Source: Sebastes aleutianus
Taxonomy: Eukaryota; Chordata; Actinopteri; Perciformes; Sebastidae
NCBI GenBank assembly: GCA_916700875.1
Contig: CAKAKS010000031.1
Span: 9,697,977 to 9,761,976, forward strand
Reading direction: 5' to 3'
Length of the DNA: 64,000 nt
The stretch's first letter is position 1. Each line of letters opens with the position of its first letter. The notes beneath the pieces were generated by a model. That model ran no database searches, was not told where the DNA came from, and saw nothing but the letters and a program-made list of their open reading frames with translations. The position numbers were made by a program, and so were the translations under genes. This document shows positions 45,584 through 57,300 of this stretch, one piece after another.

Positions 45584-45799
45584 CTCTAAAGCAGTGGTTC
45601 CCAAACCTTTTTCACATCAAGGACCCCTAAACTGAAACAAATTAGACCCCCATTTGATAAGATTTTGTCCCAGGGTCCCCCATCTGGTAGGATTTTTGCT
45701 TTTAGATGTGTTATTACGGAAAGTGTATGAAACCCATGACCAAATAGTCATACATTCTGTCATTGTGTTACTTATGGATGGAAAACCACTGCTCTAAAA
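45584..45799. mobile_element. hAT-like MITE with 8-bp target duplication in cercam 3' UTR
   Basis: The element is 45592-45791, beginning CAGTGGTTCCCAAACC and ending AACCACTG. Flanks CTCTAAAG (45584-45591) and CTCTAAAA (45792-45799) match at 7 of 8 positions. At 200 bp it is non-coding. The ends resemble Charlie-type hAT elements. Confidence 0.75.
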
Positions 45800-46502
45800 T
45801 ATATTTAAAAGCAGTTAACATGATCAATACCTCAAAATGTTTCATATAATTTCATTTAAATCAATAATAATCAGGAACAGAATGCTTATATGTGGTTTCA
45901 GGCTATTGGAGTTGACCGTATATTCTCTCAGCACTGACACTGCACAATTATTTGTCAGTGGACACATTTCATTTCAACATCCTTTGAAATAATTTTGTGA
46001 AATATTTGCATAAAATCAGTGCGGCATGTTGATATGTTAACCAAATGTGTTGGCAGTGTAAGTTTAACTTTGGTCCCGTTTTTTTGTAGAGCGCTGCTAC
46101 TTTTATTAGGAGAACCAGCTGCTTTTCGGTGCAATACATCTTATGTTAAAAAATTAAAAAATCTGTAAAAGCCATATTAAAACACAGCCTTTAACAACCT
46201 TTTTGTAGCATCACTGGGATCCTTAAATCTAGGAATATTTTGACATTTGATCATGGATTTAGATTATGATGGTCAAGTTACAACTTGTATTATATCCGTC
46301 TGCCTTCATAAGCATTTACGATGGTCTGATTTCACGTATTCATTTTCTATCCGTCATCATGAGCGTTGCTTTTCCTTTATGTCTTAATTTATTAGTCGAG
46401 TCTCTCTTGATGATGGAAGAGTCACTCGACATGATGTAAAGCAAACAATCAAAGTGCAATGTTTTTTTTCTCTGACAAAAGCCTCTCTGTGTGTCTTTGA
46501 GC

Positions 46503-46508
46503 AATAAA
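46503..46508 (+). terminator. Polyadenylation signal AATAAA, likely cercam
   Basis: Canonical hexamer in a GAGCAATAAATTTG context about 2.0 kb past the stop. A second AATAAA is at 46593-46598. Confidence 0.55.
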
Positions 46509-47169
46509 TTTGTATTCGGATGTTATAAAACAAGATGTTAGGATGACTAAACTGTTTCCGTTGTCTAATAGTGATTATGCAGTTTTTTTATTAATAAACC
46601 AAACTTTTTTTTGGATGGAGAAGTATCCAAGTATGTGGTAATTTGTAAAGTACTACCAGATGTTGCATTGACAAAAATCCACCACAAGAGGGTTCAGTTT
46701 TTCAATTTGTTGACTGGAAAAAATGACCCAAATGGAAACAAAACAAGGGGTGACTACAGTGTTTCATTCATAAACGTTCATAATAGTGACAATCTGTATA
46801 ACTCTTATTTCACTTTAATGTAACATCAAACATTGTCTCAATTTCTGTCAATTCATTTTCAAAATAGTTTAGTAGTCCAGGAGCCTGTCTGTTCAGTTAC
46901 CAGTGCCAAGGTACACAAGTCAAACCACATGGTGTGTATTCTCCTCCATTGCTGTGGGAAGTCACTAGTGTGCAGTGGCAAAGTTATTCACAGATGATTA
47001 GCATAAGAACAGTCTTCTTAGGCACCAATAATACTTAACTTGACATAAACTTTAAAGTAATTTGAAAGAGTTTGGTTTATCTATTTATTTCTACACACAC
47101 ACACACACACACTTGGCACAGACACAAGGCCGTATGTAAGCATACACATTTACTCTTATGCATTCCACA

Positions 47170-47834
47170 GTTGTCTGCAAATTCAGTAATCTTATCAAAA
47201 TTACACTCTAAGAAATTAATCCATGCATTTATAAAAAGCAGACTAGACTACTGTAATGGTCTATTCACCGGCCTCCCAAAATCAGGAGTGCAGCGACTAC
47301 GGTCACTTCAAGATGCAGCTGCACGTGTTCTTATTAGGACTTAAAACGTATGAACACATTGCACCTATTCTTAGATCTCTGCATTGGCTCTCTGTTAAAA
47401 CTCTTTTTTTAAATTCTTTTTTTTTCTTTTTTAATTTTGCAGCTCAGTGTGTGTATATACAGTATACACTTTATACATGTATATCTGTATTTATGCCCCA
47501 AGCAGATGGAACGCCCTGCCTGAGGACCTGAGAGAGAGAGGCCCCCATACTGAACACCTTTAAAAGCAGGTTAAAAACATTCCTCTTCAAAACAGTCTAG
47601 GGCTAACTTCTTGTGTGTGTGTGTGTGTGTGTGTGTGTCTGTGTGTGTTTGTGTGTGTTTGTGTGTGTGTGTGCGTGTATGTGTGTGTGTATGTGAACAT
47701 GTGTGTTTCTTGTATATTTTCGCATTTGTATATTGAGATTTTTGTTATATTATTATGTAATTTTTTTTTGTAAAGCACTTTGCATTGCATGTTATTATGC
47801 ATGAAATGTGCTATATAAATACAGTTGACTTGAC
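47170..47834 (+). mobile_element. LINE 3' fragment: reverse-transcriptase C-terminal remnant and 3' tail
   Basis: Frame +1 of the fragment reads IKSRLDYCNGLFTGLP and LQDAAARVL before a stop at 47344. In shifted frames EHIAPILRSLHWL and RWNALPEDLRER follow. These are hallmarks of the end of ORF2 in L2/Rex-like fish LINEs. Frameshifts and an AT-rich insertion (47400-47480) show it is dead. A GT run (about 47613-47695) and the tail AAAGCACTTTGCATTGC...TTGACTTGACTT close the fragment. Family F copy 3 follows directly. Confidence 0.85.
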
Positions 47835-48798
47835 TTAAACCTGCAGTAGGCAGAATGTTTTTGGAATCATTGGGCAAAAATTCCATAATAACCTTTCAGC
47901 ATATTGTAATTCATGTGTTCTGAGAGATAACTAGACTTTTGCTCCTCATCATGGCTCTGTTTTCAGGCTTTAAAAAATCTAATCACGGGTCATTTCAGAG
48001 AGAGAGCGTTCCTATTGGCTGTTCATTCATGTTTCGGCCTCAGAAGCAGGAGCATGTTGAGCATTCAGGCAAAATTATAATATAATTATAATCATCATCA
48101 TCAACCATTGCTTATTCAGGTAAAATTGACTGAACATTAAAGTGGCAATAAGCAAAAAAACTAGACTTCTGCATCTCCTCATGGCTTTGGCCATTCACAG
48201 GTCATTTCAGACAGAGAGCGTTCCTATTGGCTGTTCATTCAACGGAGGCAGCTGTCAATCGTTCGCGAACTCCGATCAAAAGGTAAATCTAAGCAGCGCT
48301 GATCATATGAATCCATATTATGTTACTGTAAAGCCTATTGTTTCTCAAATGTTTTCAGAAACATCTTGTAGTGTACTGTTTAGCTGTAAAATTAGAAAGT
48401 TTGCTCCGGCTGGTGGGCGGTGCTTGGTATTTCCTCAACTGATATCAACATGGCTGCTGGGTCACAAACTTTCTCATTTTACAGCTAAACAGTACACTAC
48501 AAGATGTTTCTGAAAACATTTGAGGCAAGAAATAGGCATTACAGTAACAGTAGTAACAGAATATTGATTCATATTTGATCAGCGCTGCCTAGTTTGACCG
48601 TTTGATCGGAGTTTGCGAGTGATTGACAGCTGCTCAGAGACGGCAAGGCTCCAGCTCGGCTCCGATTGGTTGTTTTCCTCCGGTCTGTGAAATCTTGCAG
48701 ATGCCATTAGGAGCACCGGAGGACACTGGAGGACACCGGAGGACACAGATGCACATGATTTTTTTTTTTTTCAGTTTACCTGTCTCAGGCACTAAAGT
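47835..48798. mobile_element. Family F fold-back MITE, copy 3, composite
   Basis: Starts TTAAACCTGCAGTAGGCAG and runs to about 48025. It is then interrupted by a block shared with 50213-50940 (starting TTTCGGCCTCAGAAGCAGG) and resumes. Arms at about 48249-48413 and 48465-48632 are inverted copies of about 165 bp around a 50-60-bp spacer with CTGGTGGGCGGTGCTTGG, so transcripts or single strands could form a long hairpin. The right terminus is missing. Confidence 0.8.
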
Positions 48799-49199
48799 AC
48801 ACTATCTGGTTTACGTGGCCTTATTTCCCTCTGGAACACCATGTCCCAGATCAGAATGAATGAACTGTCTATACATCCATCTATCCATACATTATCTTCC
48901 GGTTATCCGGGGTCGGGTCGCAGGGGCAGCAGACGCTAAAGATAAGTCCCAACATACAACAAATAGGCCTGCTGTTTGCATAAGAATAGCACACACCCTT
49001 GTACATGTACGCGCATGGGAAGATGCGTGTGTACATGCCATGCTGCACTTAGTCACTAGTTCAGAAACTTGGTTATTCAACTACATGAAAGGGTTTTGGA
49101 GAAGACAACAAGGTTCAAAGGTTGGTGTAGAGCAGTACAGCGGTGCAGACACTCGTATTGTAGATAAAGTAGAGGGACTGGCTGCAGCTCTTAGATGTT

Positions 49200-49352
49200 T
49201 TAATGTTTTTATAACTGTTTTAATTATTTCTTAATGTTCTTTTGCATTTTGTCGCAATGTTCTTGAATGTTTCTGTAAAGCACTTTGAATTGCCCTGTTG
49301 TTGAAATGTGCTATACAAATAAAGCTGCCTTGCCTTGCCTTGCCTTGCCTTA
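49200..49352 (+). mobile_element. LINE 3' tail with (CCTTG)n
   Basis: CTGTAAAGCACTTTGAATTG and GAAATGTGCTATACAAATAAAG followed by four to five CCTTG units (49328-49351). This is the untranslated 3' end of a fish LINE. Coding sequence upstream is not recognisable. Confidence 0.65.
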
Positions 49353-49760
49353 GATTAACTCCTCGCCTGCTCCAGGCTGTATGAACTGGAGAGAACCTCC
49401 TCTCGCAGGAGGGAACCTGAACTCAGCACCTTATTGGCTGCTAGCTTGGAGGTCAACTCGGCAGGCGGAGCATTGCATGTGGCTCAGTGCTACAGAGCAT
49501 ATATGGTTTCATAATGTTTAGTTGTGTATAGGCAGGGTTGTTCATCATGTCCTATGCAGATCTGATGTTCCACTTCTGCTCGGTTTGCTCTCTAGACTGT
49601 GAGAACTCTCAGCAACAGCTGCTACCCCAACACACACAACAACCACAGAGTTTATGTAACTGAATCTAAATAGAAGAAATCGACTGCTTGCACTTCTCCT
49701 TTGGCGATGTTTTTGTGCTGAACATTCTCATAAAGGATTTGCATTCTCGTCTCATGTAAA
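49353..49760. other. Intergenic stretch, nothing recognised
   Basis: Moderately GC-rich, no splice-flanked ORF, no repeat ends identified. Confidence 0.4.
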
Positions 49761-49761
49761 C

Positions 49762-50002
49762 AGCAGTTACCTGGATGTAACTCCAGATCTATGAGTACGT
49801 GTACAGCCCTCTAACGTGCTTCGCCATTGACTTTCCACATCCTGAGGCAGATCAGGTGGTAGCATGAATGAGCTATAAAAAAGCGGCACAACCGTCTGCT
49901 CCCTTTTGAGCTCGGCAACTGACGACATAGGCCAGCTGGGCATGCAGTTAGAGAGCTAAGCATATGCTCATAGAACTGGAGTTACATCCAGGTAACTACT
50001 AT
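49762..50002. mobile_element. Fold-back element with GGTAACT ends
   Basis: CAGTTACCTGGATGTAACTCCAG (about 49764-49786) and its reverse complement CTGGAGTTACATCCAGGTAAC (about 49976-49996) face each other; adjoining CTATGAG and CTCATAG extend the match. This arrangement is known from a common fish element. The middle has no ORF. Confidence 0.65.
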
Positions 50003-50488
50003 TACTATTTTGTACATGCTTTGCCCTCTAACAGGCTATTGGTTAACACCTGTGGCAAAGGCTGTTAGGAATGTCCCCTGAGCGGTCAGAGGAGCCGGAT
50101 CAGCACCATGGTCCTGGATTGGCTCCTGGTTACAGCTGATCCAAGTCGCCGCCATCCGAGTCTGACCCCTATACCATCCGGTGCCAGGGCCCACTCTGAC
50201 TGTATTGTTTTGCCTCAGAAGCAGGAGCATGTTGAGCAAGCTGGTGGGCCATGCTGGATGAGCGAACACGTCACCCCACCTGAGTTAGGTGGAGAAGAAG
50301 CAACCCCATCCCAGGTGGCGTGCTACTCATGCACGTGTATTATAACCAGCCTGAAAAACACCCTTTGCTTCAACCGGCTTCAAAGACGGTTGTAAAGTAA
50401 CCACAGAACACCCCTTGGTTATGTGCACATCATCAACGTCTGATGATGTCATGAGTTTGGGCTGCTTTTGTTTTTGCTATAATCGCTT

Positions 50489-50940
50489 TCAGGCGAAATT
50501 ATAATATAATTATAATCATCATCATCAACCATTGCTTATTCAGGTAAAATTGACTGAACATTAAAGTGGCAATAAGCAAAAAAACTAGACTTCTGCATCT
50601 CCTCGTGGCTTTGGCCATTCACAGGTCATTTCAGACAGAGAGCGTTCCTATTGGCTGTTCATTCAACGGAGGCAGCTGTCAATCGTTCGCGAACTCCGAT
50701 CAAAAGGTCAAACTAGGCAGCGTTTATCTAATATGAATCAATATTCTGTTACTCTAAAGCCTATTCCTCTCCTCAAATGTTTTCAGAAACAACTTATTGT
50801 GTACTGTTTAGCTGTAAAATGAGAAAGTTTGCTCCGGCTGGTGGGCGGTGCTTGGTATTTCCTCAACTGATCTCAACATGGCTGCCGGGGCACAAACTTT
50901 CTTATTTTACAGCTAAACTGTACACTACAAGATGTAGTGT
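50489..50940. mobile_element. Family F fold-back MITE, copy 4, partial
   Basis: Almost identical to 48062-48500: AAATTATAATATAATTATAATC, the ACTAGACTTCTGCATCTCC block and one inverted arm ending CATTTTACAG-like sequence, then truncated at AGATG (about 50935). Terminal repeats are absent. Confidence 0.8.
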
Positions 50941-51139
50941 ACACTTACAAAGTATTCTATGTATTTACTGTGAAGCGTTCCATAAGTATGTGTGTGTGTG
51001 GTGTGTTCGTGCGTGCATGTGTGCGGATGGGTGTATATTCTCTTATATTCATTTTATAATTGTGTATGTATTCCCTACTTCATATTTTATCGTACAATTT
51101 GCCATTGTTGCTGCTATATTTATAATGTTTATAATGATG

Positions 51140-51400
51140 ATTATATTTTACTTCATTATTGTTATTCAATTGATCGATTGATCGATTGTCTATTATACAG
51201 GGATGAGAGAGTAACAAACAGGAACAAAGAATCTCACTGCCATGTTAATGTGTATGTGATCAATAAACTAAACTTGAACTGTGCATGGCAGATCCCTATT
51301 AGGTTTTGTGCAACGAGCATCAATCAATCAATCAATTAATCAATCAATCAGTCAATCAATTCGACTTTATTTCAGATAGGTCCATATCAGATAAAATAAA
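51140..51400. repeat. Retroposon tail-like sequence with (ATCA)n tracts
   Basis: GATCGATTGATCGATTGTC, then GTGATCAATAAACTAAACTTG and an (AATC)n run (about 51321-51360). Resembles 3' ends of small retroposons. Boundaries uncertain. Confidence 0.4.
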
Positions 51401-51479
51401 TAAATAAATACAATATGAGGACGACAAGCATGCTTGAGTGACTGCTGATGGGTGGGATCAAAACAGGAAGTCCACTGCA

Positions 51480-51686
51480 GCTCACTTTTCTAACAGCTCC
51501 AGAGCAGCAGCTCCTCTGCCACACTGTGAAAACGCCGACTGTCTCTGATATTTACACAAGTATTTAGACATTTTTCGCGACTCTAATCCCGTTTTCCTGC
51601 AAACTGCTTCACATTTTTTTTTATTATTTACATCTCGCATCGTGTGAATTTGACTTGACAGTCGGAAACAGTCGGAACTGAGTGTT
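51480..51686 (+). other. sardh: Possible non-coding first exon of sardh
   Basis: The first coding exon of sardh begins with an AG acceptor at 54329-54330, only five bases before its ATG, so an upstream untranslated exon must exist. This repeat-free patch has scattered CpGs and ends in a good donor (TGTT|GTAAGT, GT at 51687). It is the best candidate in the spacer, but the match is by position and donor only. Confidence 0.3.
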
Positions 51687-52268
51687 GTAAGTATGTCAGC
51701 ATGTGGAAACCGAGCTGCTGCTCTCATGCAACAGAGTTACTACTGCATGATACAAGTTGCAGGTTTTGGTGACGTTGTTCTTCTATTCAATGCTTGTCGG
51801 TGTGAGACAGCATATTATGCATCTATGCCACGTTATAGCTTGCAGCTGCTCGGGTTGTTATTTTGGGACGTAGCTGTTTACATGCTATAGTGTGTGTGTG
51901 CATTCTGTTCAATGGGCATGCTGCAATATGCGCTGCGTTTATGTGCTAATAATGTGTTTATACTCTGAAGTTAAGCGACTCCGGGTGTTGTGAACGCCAT
52001 AAGATATTAACTGGTATTAAAACGTGTCAGTGCACAAGAAGCCAAAACAACTGCATTACTGCACTTTAGCTGCCAGTTTGAAGTTTCTTGCAGGTTTTTT
52101 CAACTCGCTGTCAAGCTGTTTGGAGGTTGTATAAGTTTGAAGTACAGTAAGGCTAAAGTCTTAAGGCCAAGTCATGAATGAGCACCTGAGTGTTTACAAG
52201 CTGACACACGTCACCCTAAACCTGTTATTCATTTGTGGTTAAACAAATTTGCATAGTTTTTACTTATT
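51687..52268. other. Spacer between candidate sardh exon 1 and microsatellite
   Basis: Unique-looking sequence without recognisable exon or repeat. Confidence 0.4.
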
Positions 52269-52619
<351 letters not shown>

Positions 52620-52910
52620 TCTTCCTTTTCTATTATTTTTTACATTCTCCTTTTTTATTTTGCTGTCTGTATTGATTGTGTTATATTGTTTAAAAAAAAA
52701 GTGCAGACAGGTTTAGTCAGTAGCAGTAGCCTACAGGGCGTGTTAGTCTATTTGGCACATTTCAGGAACATTCACATACCAGCTAAATAACTAAATAATT
52801 ATTAGTGTAGTGGCCATGCCCCAAGTTCCTAGACAACTATATCTTCCATGTATCTCAGTTCTGTAATGTTACAGTGGAGGAGAAAGCATTGACACAGCAG
52901 CAATTTTATA

Positions 52911-53640
52911 TTAAACCTGCAGTAGTCAGAATGTTTTTGGCATCATTGGGCAAAAGTTCCGTAATAACCTTTCAGCATATTGTAATACAAGTGTTCTGAG
53001 AGAAAACTAGACTTCTGCACCTCCTCATGGCTCTGTTTTCAGGCCTTAAAAAAATCAATCTTGTGACGGGACACTTTGGTCAATCGCAGGTCATTTCAAA
53101 GAGAGAGCGTTCCTATTGGCTGTTCATTCAACGAGGCAGCTGTCAATCACTCGCGAACTCCGATAAAAAGGTCAAACTGGGTAGCGCAGATCAAATATGA
53201 ATCAATATTCTGTTACTGTAATGCCTATTTTGCGCCTCAAATGTTTCCAGAAACATTTTGTAGTGTACTGTTTAGCTGTAAAATGAGAAAGTTTGCGTCT
53301 GCTGGTGGGCGGTGCTTGGTATTTCCTCAACTGATCTCAACATGGCTGCAGGGTCACAAACTTTCTCATTTTACAGCTGCCTAGTTTCACCGTTTGATCG
53401 GAGTTCGCGAGTGATTGACAGCTGCTCAGAGACGGCAAGGCTCCAGCTCGGCTCTGACTGGTTGTTTTCCTCCGGTCTGTGAAATCTTGCAGATGCCATT
53501 AGGAGCACCGGAGGCCACAGAGGCACATGATTTTTTTCAGATTACCTGTCTCATGCACTACTGTCAGGATATAGTGACCGTTTTATAAAAATAACTTTTT
53601 AAAATCATATTTGCTCCATTTCTACCCACTGCAGCTTTAT
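52911..53640. mobile_element. Family F fold-back MITE, copy 5, full length
   Basis: Left end TTAAACCTGCAGTAGTCAGAA and right end TTCTACCCACTGCAGCTTTA are both present. One inverted arm is complete; the right arm has a deletion joining CATTTTACAGCTG directly to CCTAGTTTCACCG. About 730 bp. The best copy with both termini besides 22877-23468. Confidence 0.85.
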
Positions 53641-53927
53641 GTAGCTGACAATAGGCTGCTGTCATTCATTGACCTTGTTACAGGTGCAGCTTAATCTTTT
53701 TTTAGTGATAAGATGACCCTTGATCTCCATAGAGGAATTTTGTTTTCTGCATTTGCTGACTGGAACTGGAGTTAAAAATTACAATATCTCAAACCATCAG
53801 TTTCGCTTGACTTTTCTTGGATCTTCCCACCATATTGTGTATAAAACAATGCACAATTCAATTCGGTGTAGGGGAGAATGGGGTCGGCGTTCACACTTTT
53901 ACTTTCATTGGAACCCCTCAAAAACTG

Positions 53928-54081
53928 CAGTCAATATTCTGTTACTGTAATGCCTATTTCTCACCTCAAATGTTTTCAGAAACATCTTGTAGTTTACTGT
54001 TTATCTGTAAAATGAGAAAGTTTGTTCCGGCTGGTGGACGGTGCTTGTATTTCCTCAACTGATCTCAACATGGTTGCCGGT
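53928..54081. mobile_element. Family F fragment, copy 6
   Basis: About 155 bp matching the arm-plus-spacer part (CAATATTCTGTTACTG to CTGATCTCAACATGGTTGC). No termini. It lies about 250 bp before the sardh start codon. Confidence 0.75.
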
Positions 54082-54335
54082 TCAAACCCCTTTTAATTAC
54101 TATAAATAAGTGTGACATATCCTCTGCAACCACAACAAGCAGATACAGAATATACAGAATGCATGTGTGTATACATTTCCTTGTAGTTCAGAAATGTTTT
54201 TCTGTAAAGAACTTTGAAACCGGTTGCATTATACATTTCTTTACTATGACCTTACTTTACTATGACAATACAATCCACTTATGTTTCTACAATATCACTT
54301 TGTCCCTTTGTCTCCCCTGACTGACCACAGGGGCC

Positions 54336-57300
54336 ATGGCCTTCCTTGGGAGCGCAGTTCGGCGGGTGGTGTCGGCAGTGCGGCCTCCTCTCTCTCCCTT
54401 GTGCCGGACGACTGCTCGGTCCTACAGCTCAGAGCCCACCAAGGAAAAAAGTGTTCCCTACGAGAAGATACTCAAACAAGAGGCTGGAGCCTCCTCTGGA
54501 CCCACTAAACCTTTACCCAGGTTAGTTTATAGATGCATTGTGTTTACTGTATTATGTGCTGTAAAAGTGACCGTTGACTTCCAGTAGTTTTTGCAATTCA
54601 AGACTTCTAAGAATTCTTACAACATGAGATGATTTGGCATGACTAATACGCACACAGCTGGGTAAGTTGAGGGTTTGTTTAATGGATCAATACATTATGG
54701 ACCAGCTGATGGAGTAATGATGGTCCTGATAACCTCTGCAAGGCCTGAACAGACTGTAGGAACTCTTTGGATCACTCAGGTCTGGAAACGATCTGAAAAC
54801 AAAGACATTTGATTGCCAGTTTAATAAATATATAAAATAAAAAACAATAATAATAATTTTAACTTCAGGTGGAAAAATCTTTATAGCAATAGGTCAGTAT
54901 TTTCGGGATTGTGTTTATTTGCTTTCTTGCCGCGAATTTGATGAGAAGACCGATACCACTCTCATATCTGTCCGTTAAATATGAAGCAACAGCTATTAGC
55001 CAGTTAGCTTAGCTTAGTATAGAGACTAGAGACTGATTTCCCCAAATATTATGGGCATTAATACAACAGCAAACAACTATTTGCTATGTAAAGACATAGT
55101 GGAGTAATGGCTACCTGAGCAGAGAATGAAGTCACTATCTCTGTGTGTGTTGTAATCCAAGCTTCTCTGTGTCCATTCGGGGCCCTGCAAACGCTGCTCG
55201 CAGTGTTCTTGAAAACTGCTTATTGCCCGTTGACTCCAGGGAAGTGAAGAAGAGTTTGTTTGTAACGTTAGTAAATCCAGCATCCAGCAGCAAATGTGAA
55301 CTGCAGTTGCTTTAGCCCCTCTCAGACTGGGATTCTGCAGTAGTGCCATGAATAAGATCCGCAGATTATGCCGGTTTTGCTTTTTCACACTGAACCAAAC
55401 AACCATGGCCGGTTTGTGATTTAACTGATCACAGATAATGCACTGATAACGTCCCTACCGACGGCGTCGTTGCGGAACAGCACTGTTGCCGATTTTTTCA
55501 CTGTTAATGCTGTTAGCAGCTGTCACCATGTTGAGAGCTGTGTGGAGGCAATAGTTACGCTCTATGCTATTTCGTATTTAGTACCTTTAAGTAACTAAAA
55601 TTACCTTTTTGTTTTTGACTTTTTAGTGAATGGTTTCGCTGGTTTGAGTTTTAAGTGACGTCGTTCTTATCCCACTTTGAAAGTCATGTTCTCAGCTCAC
55701 CTGTGGTTATCTTCCACCTGCCTCAGGTCCGCGGATGTGGTGGTGATCGGAGGAGGCAGTCTGGGCTGTCAGACTGTCTACCACCTGGCTAAAATGGGGA
55801 TGACCAACGTAGTTCTGCTGGAGAGAGACAGACTGACTGCTGGCACCACCTGGCACACTGCAGGTAACAAACCGTATGGAATAAGGACAGATGTAAGGAA
55901 TACTTCAAAGTGCACTGTTATGGCGCGTTTCCACTACGGCTCTGATCGACTCGACTCAACGCACTTTTTGTACTTTTCTCTATTTGTTTTCCACTGCGGA
56001 TAGTCCCACCTCAGTGCAGGCGGTAGGTAGCTTGGCTGTTTGGTTTTGTGCAGGATGTCCCGTGTTGTGCTAGTGACGATTCTCTCTGACCAATCAGTGG
56101 TCAGTGTTTTAACTCCACCTTCTAGGATTGGCTCAGCTTGCTTGGAACCTCGACCGAGGTGGTACCAAAAAAAGTACCAGGTTGTGCTATCTACAACTTT
56201 TGCTAATGTAAACTAGACTGTTTGGTGGAAACGTGGCTTTACAGCTACTGTTTAAACCATCCACCCTGACTCTTACTCTACTCTGCCTACAGTATCTTTT
56301 TTCTCTATCTCCCGTTCTTTAAGTCTGGATAAGGTCTCTGCAGATAAAGTGCTCACAGTTGTGTGTTTGTATGTTCACCTGCACACTGTACTGTACATGG
56401 CATGCATTTGTTTGTAAATCCTCCGATGTGTGTGTCTGTTCACTAGGCCTGCTGTGGCAGCTCCGTCCCAGTGATGTAGAGGTAGAGCTCTTAGCCCACA
56501 CCAGGAATGTGATCAGCAAAGACCTGGAGGAGGAGACGGGTCTCCACACAGGCTGGATCCAGAACGGAGGACTCTTCATCGCCTCCAACAAGCAGAGGCT
56601 GGACGAGTACAAGCGCCTCATGTCGGTAAGAATCGAGATGTTTTTGGCCACTGTGAGGAAAATATCTTTGCATTGAGATAATGAGTTAGTATAATTAAAG
56701 GCTTATTGCATGTACATGTTTGTACAGTGCAAGGGTTTAACTGGCGTAACTGGTTTTCATGTGATGAAATATCAACATTTGAACAACCATATCAGAACTT
56801 TTCCTCCATTGCATTGAGCCTAAGTCATTGAATATGTAATTAACAGGCATTAGGGGCCGTCATTATAGCTTTAAATGGTTTCCATAGCGACAGGTGTCAC
56901 TTATTTCACTGCAAAGTAGGTGGCTGCTACCGTTTTTTTTTTTAAGAACACGAAAAGTCAAAATAAATCAGCTAAGCAAAATATTTTTTGTAAAATTCAC
57001 ACACATTTATACTACAAGGAAAAAGCTGTTTGCTCTCTTATGGCCGGGACACACTGGGAACGTGAGCAGCGAGTGACGGCTACCTCGCTGAACTGCTAGT
57101 CTGCCACTGCAAGCCGTTTCTGTCTACGTATAGTTTGCCTTTCATAATGGCCATTTCATTTCATCATAAATGTCATTGATATTTATTTTGGACAGAAAAA
57201 GGTTAAGAAGTGTGTAGTAATAATCCACAATTAAAAGCCGGTACTCTATTCATTTATGGAGCTGTGCAAGTCATTGCATTTTCCACAACACTGTCTTGCA

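Larger units (their letters stand above)
44491..46510 (+). other. cercam: cercam 3' UTR (inferred)
   Basis: About 2 kb of AT-rich sequence after the cercam stop with no splice-flanked coding segment, ending at AATAAA signals at 46503-46508 and 46593-46598. It contains a hAT-like MITE at 45592-45791. Extent is inferred from the signals; shorter isoforms are possible. Confidence 0.55.

Noticed and set aside
49506..50450. Possible gene between LINE tail and family F copy 4
   Set aside because: The 95-aa ORF at 50108 lies in a fold-back/duplicated region, partly duplicated at 48036; no conserved domain.
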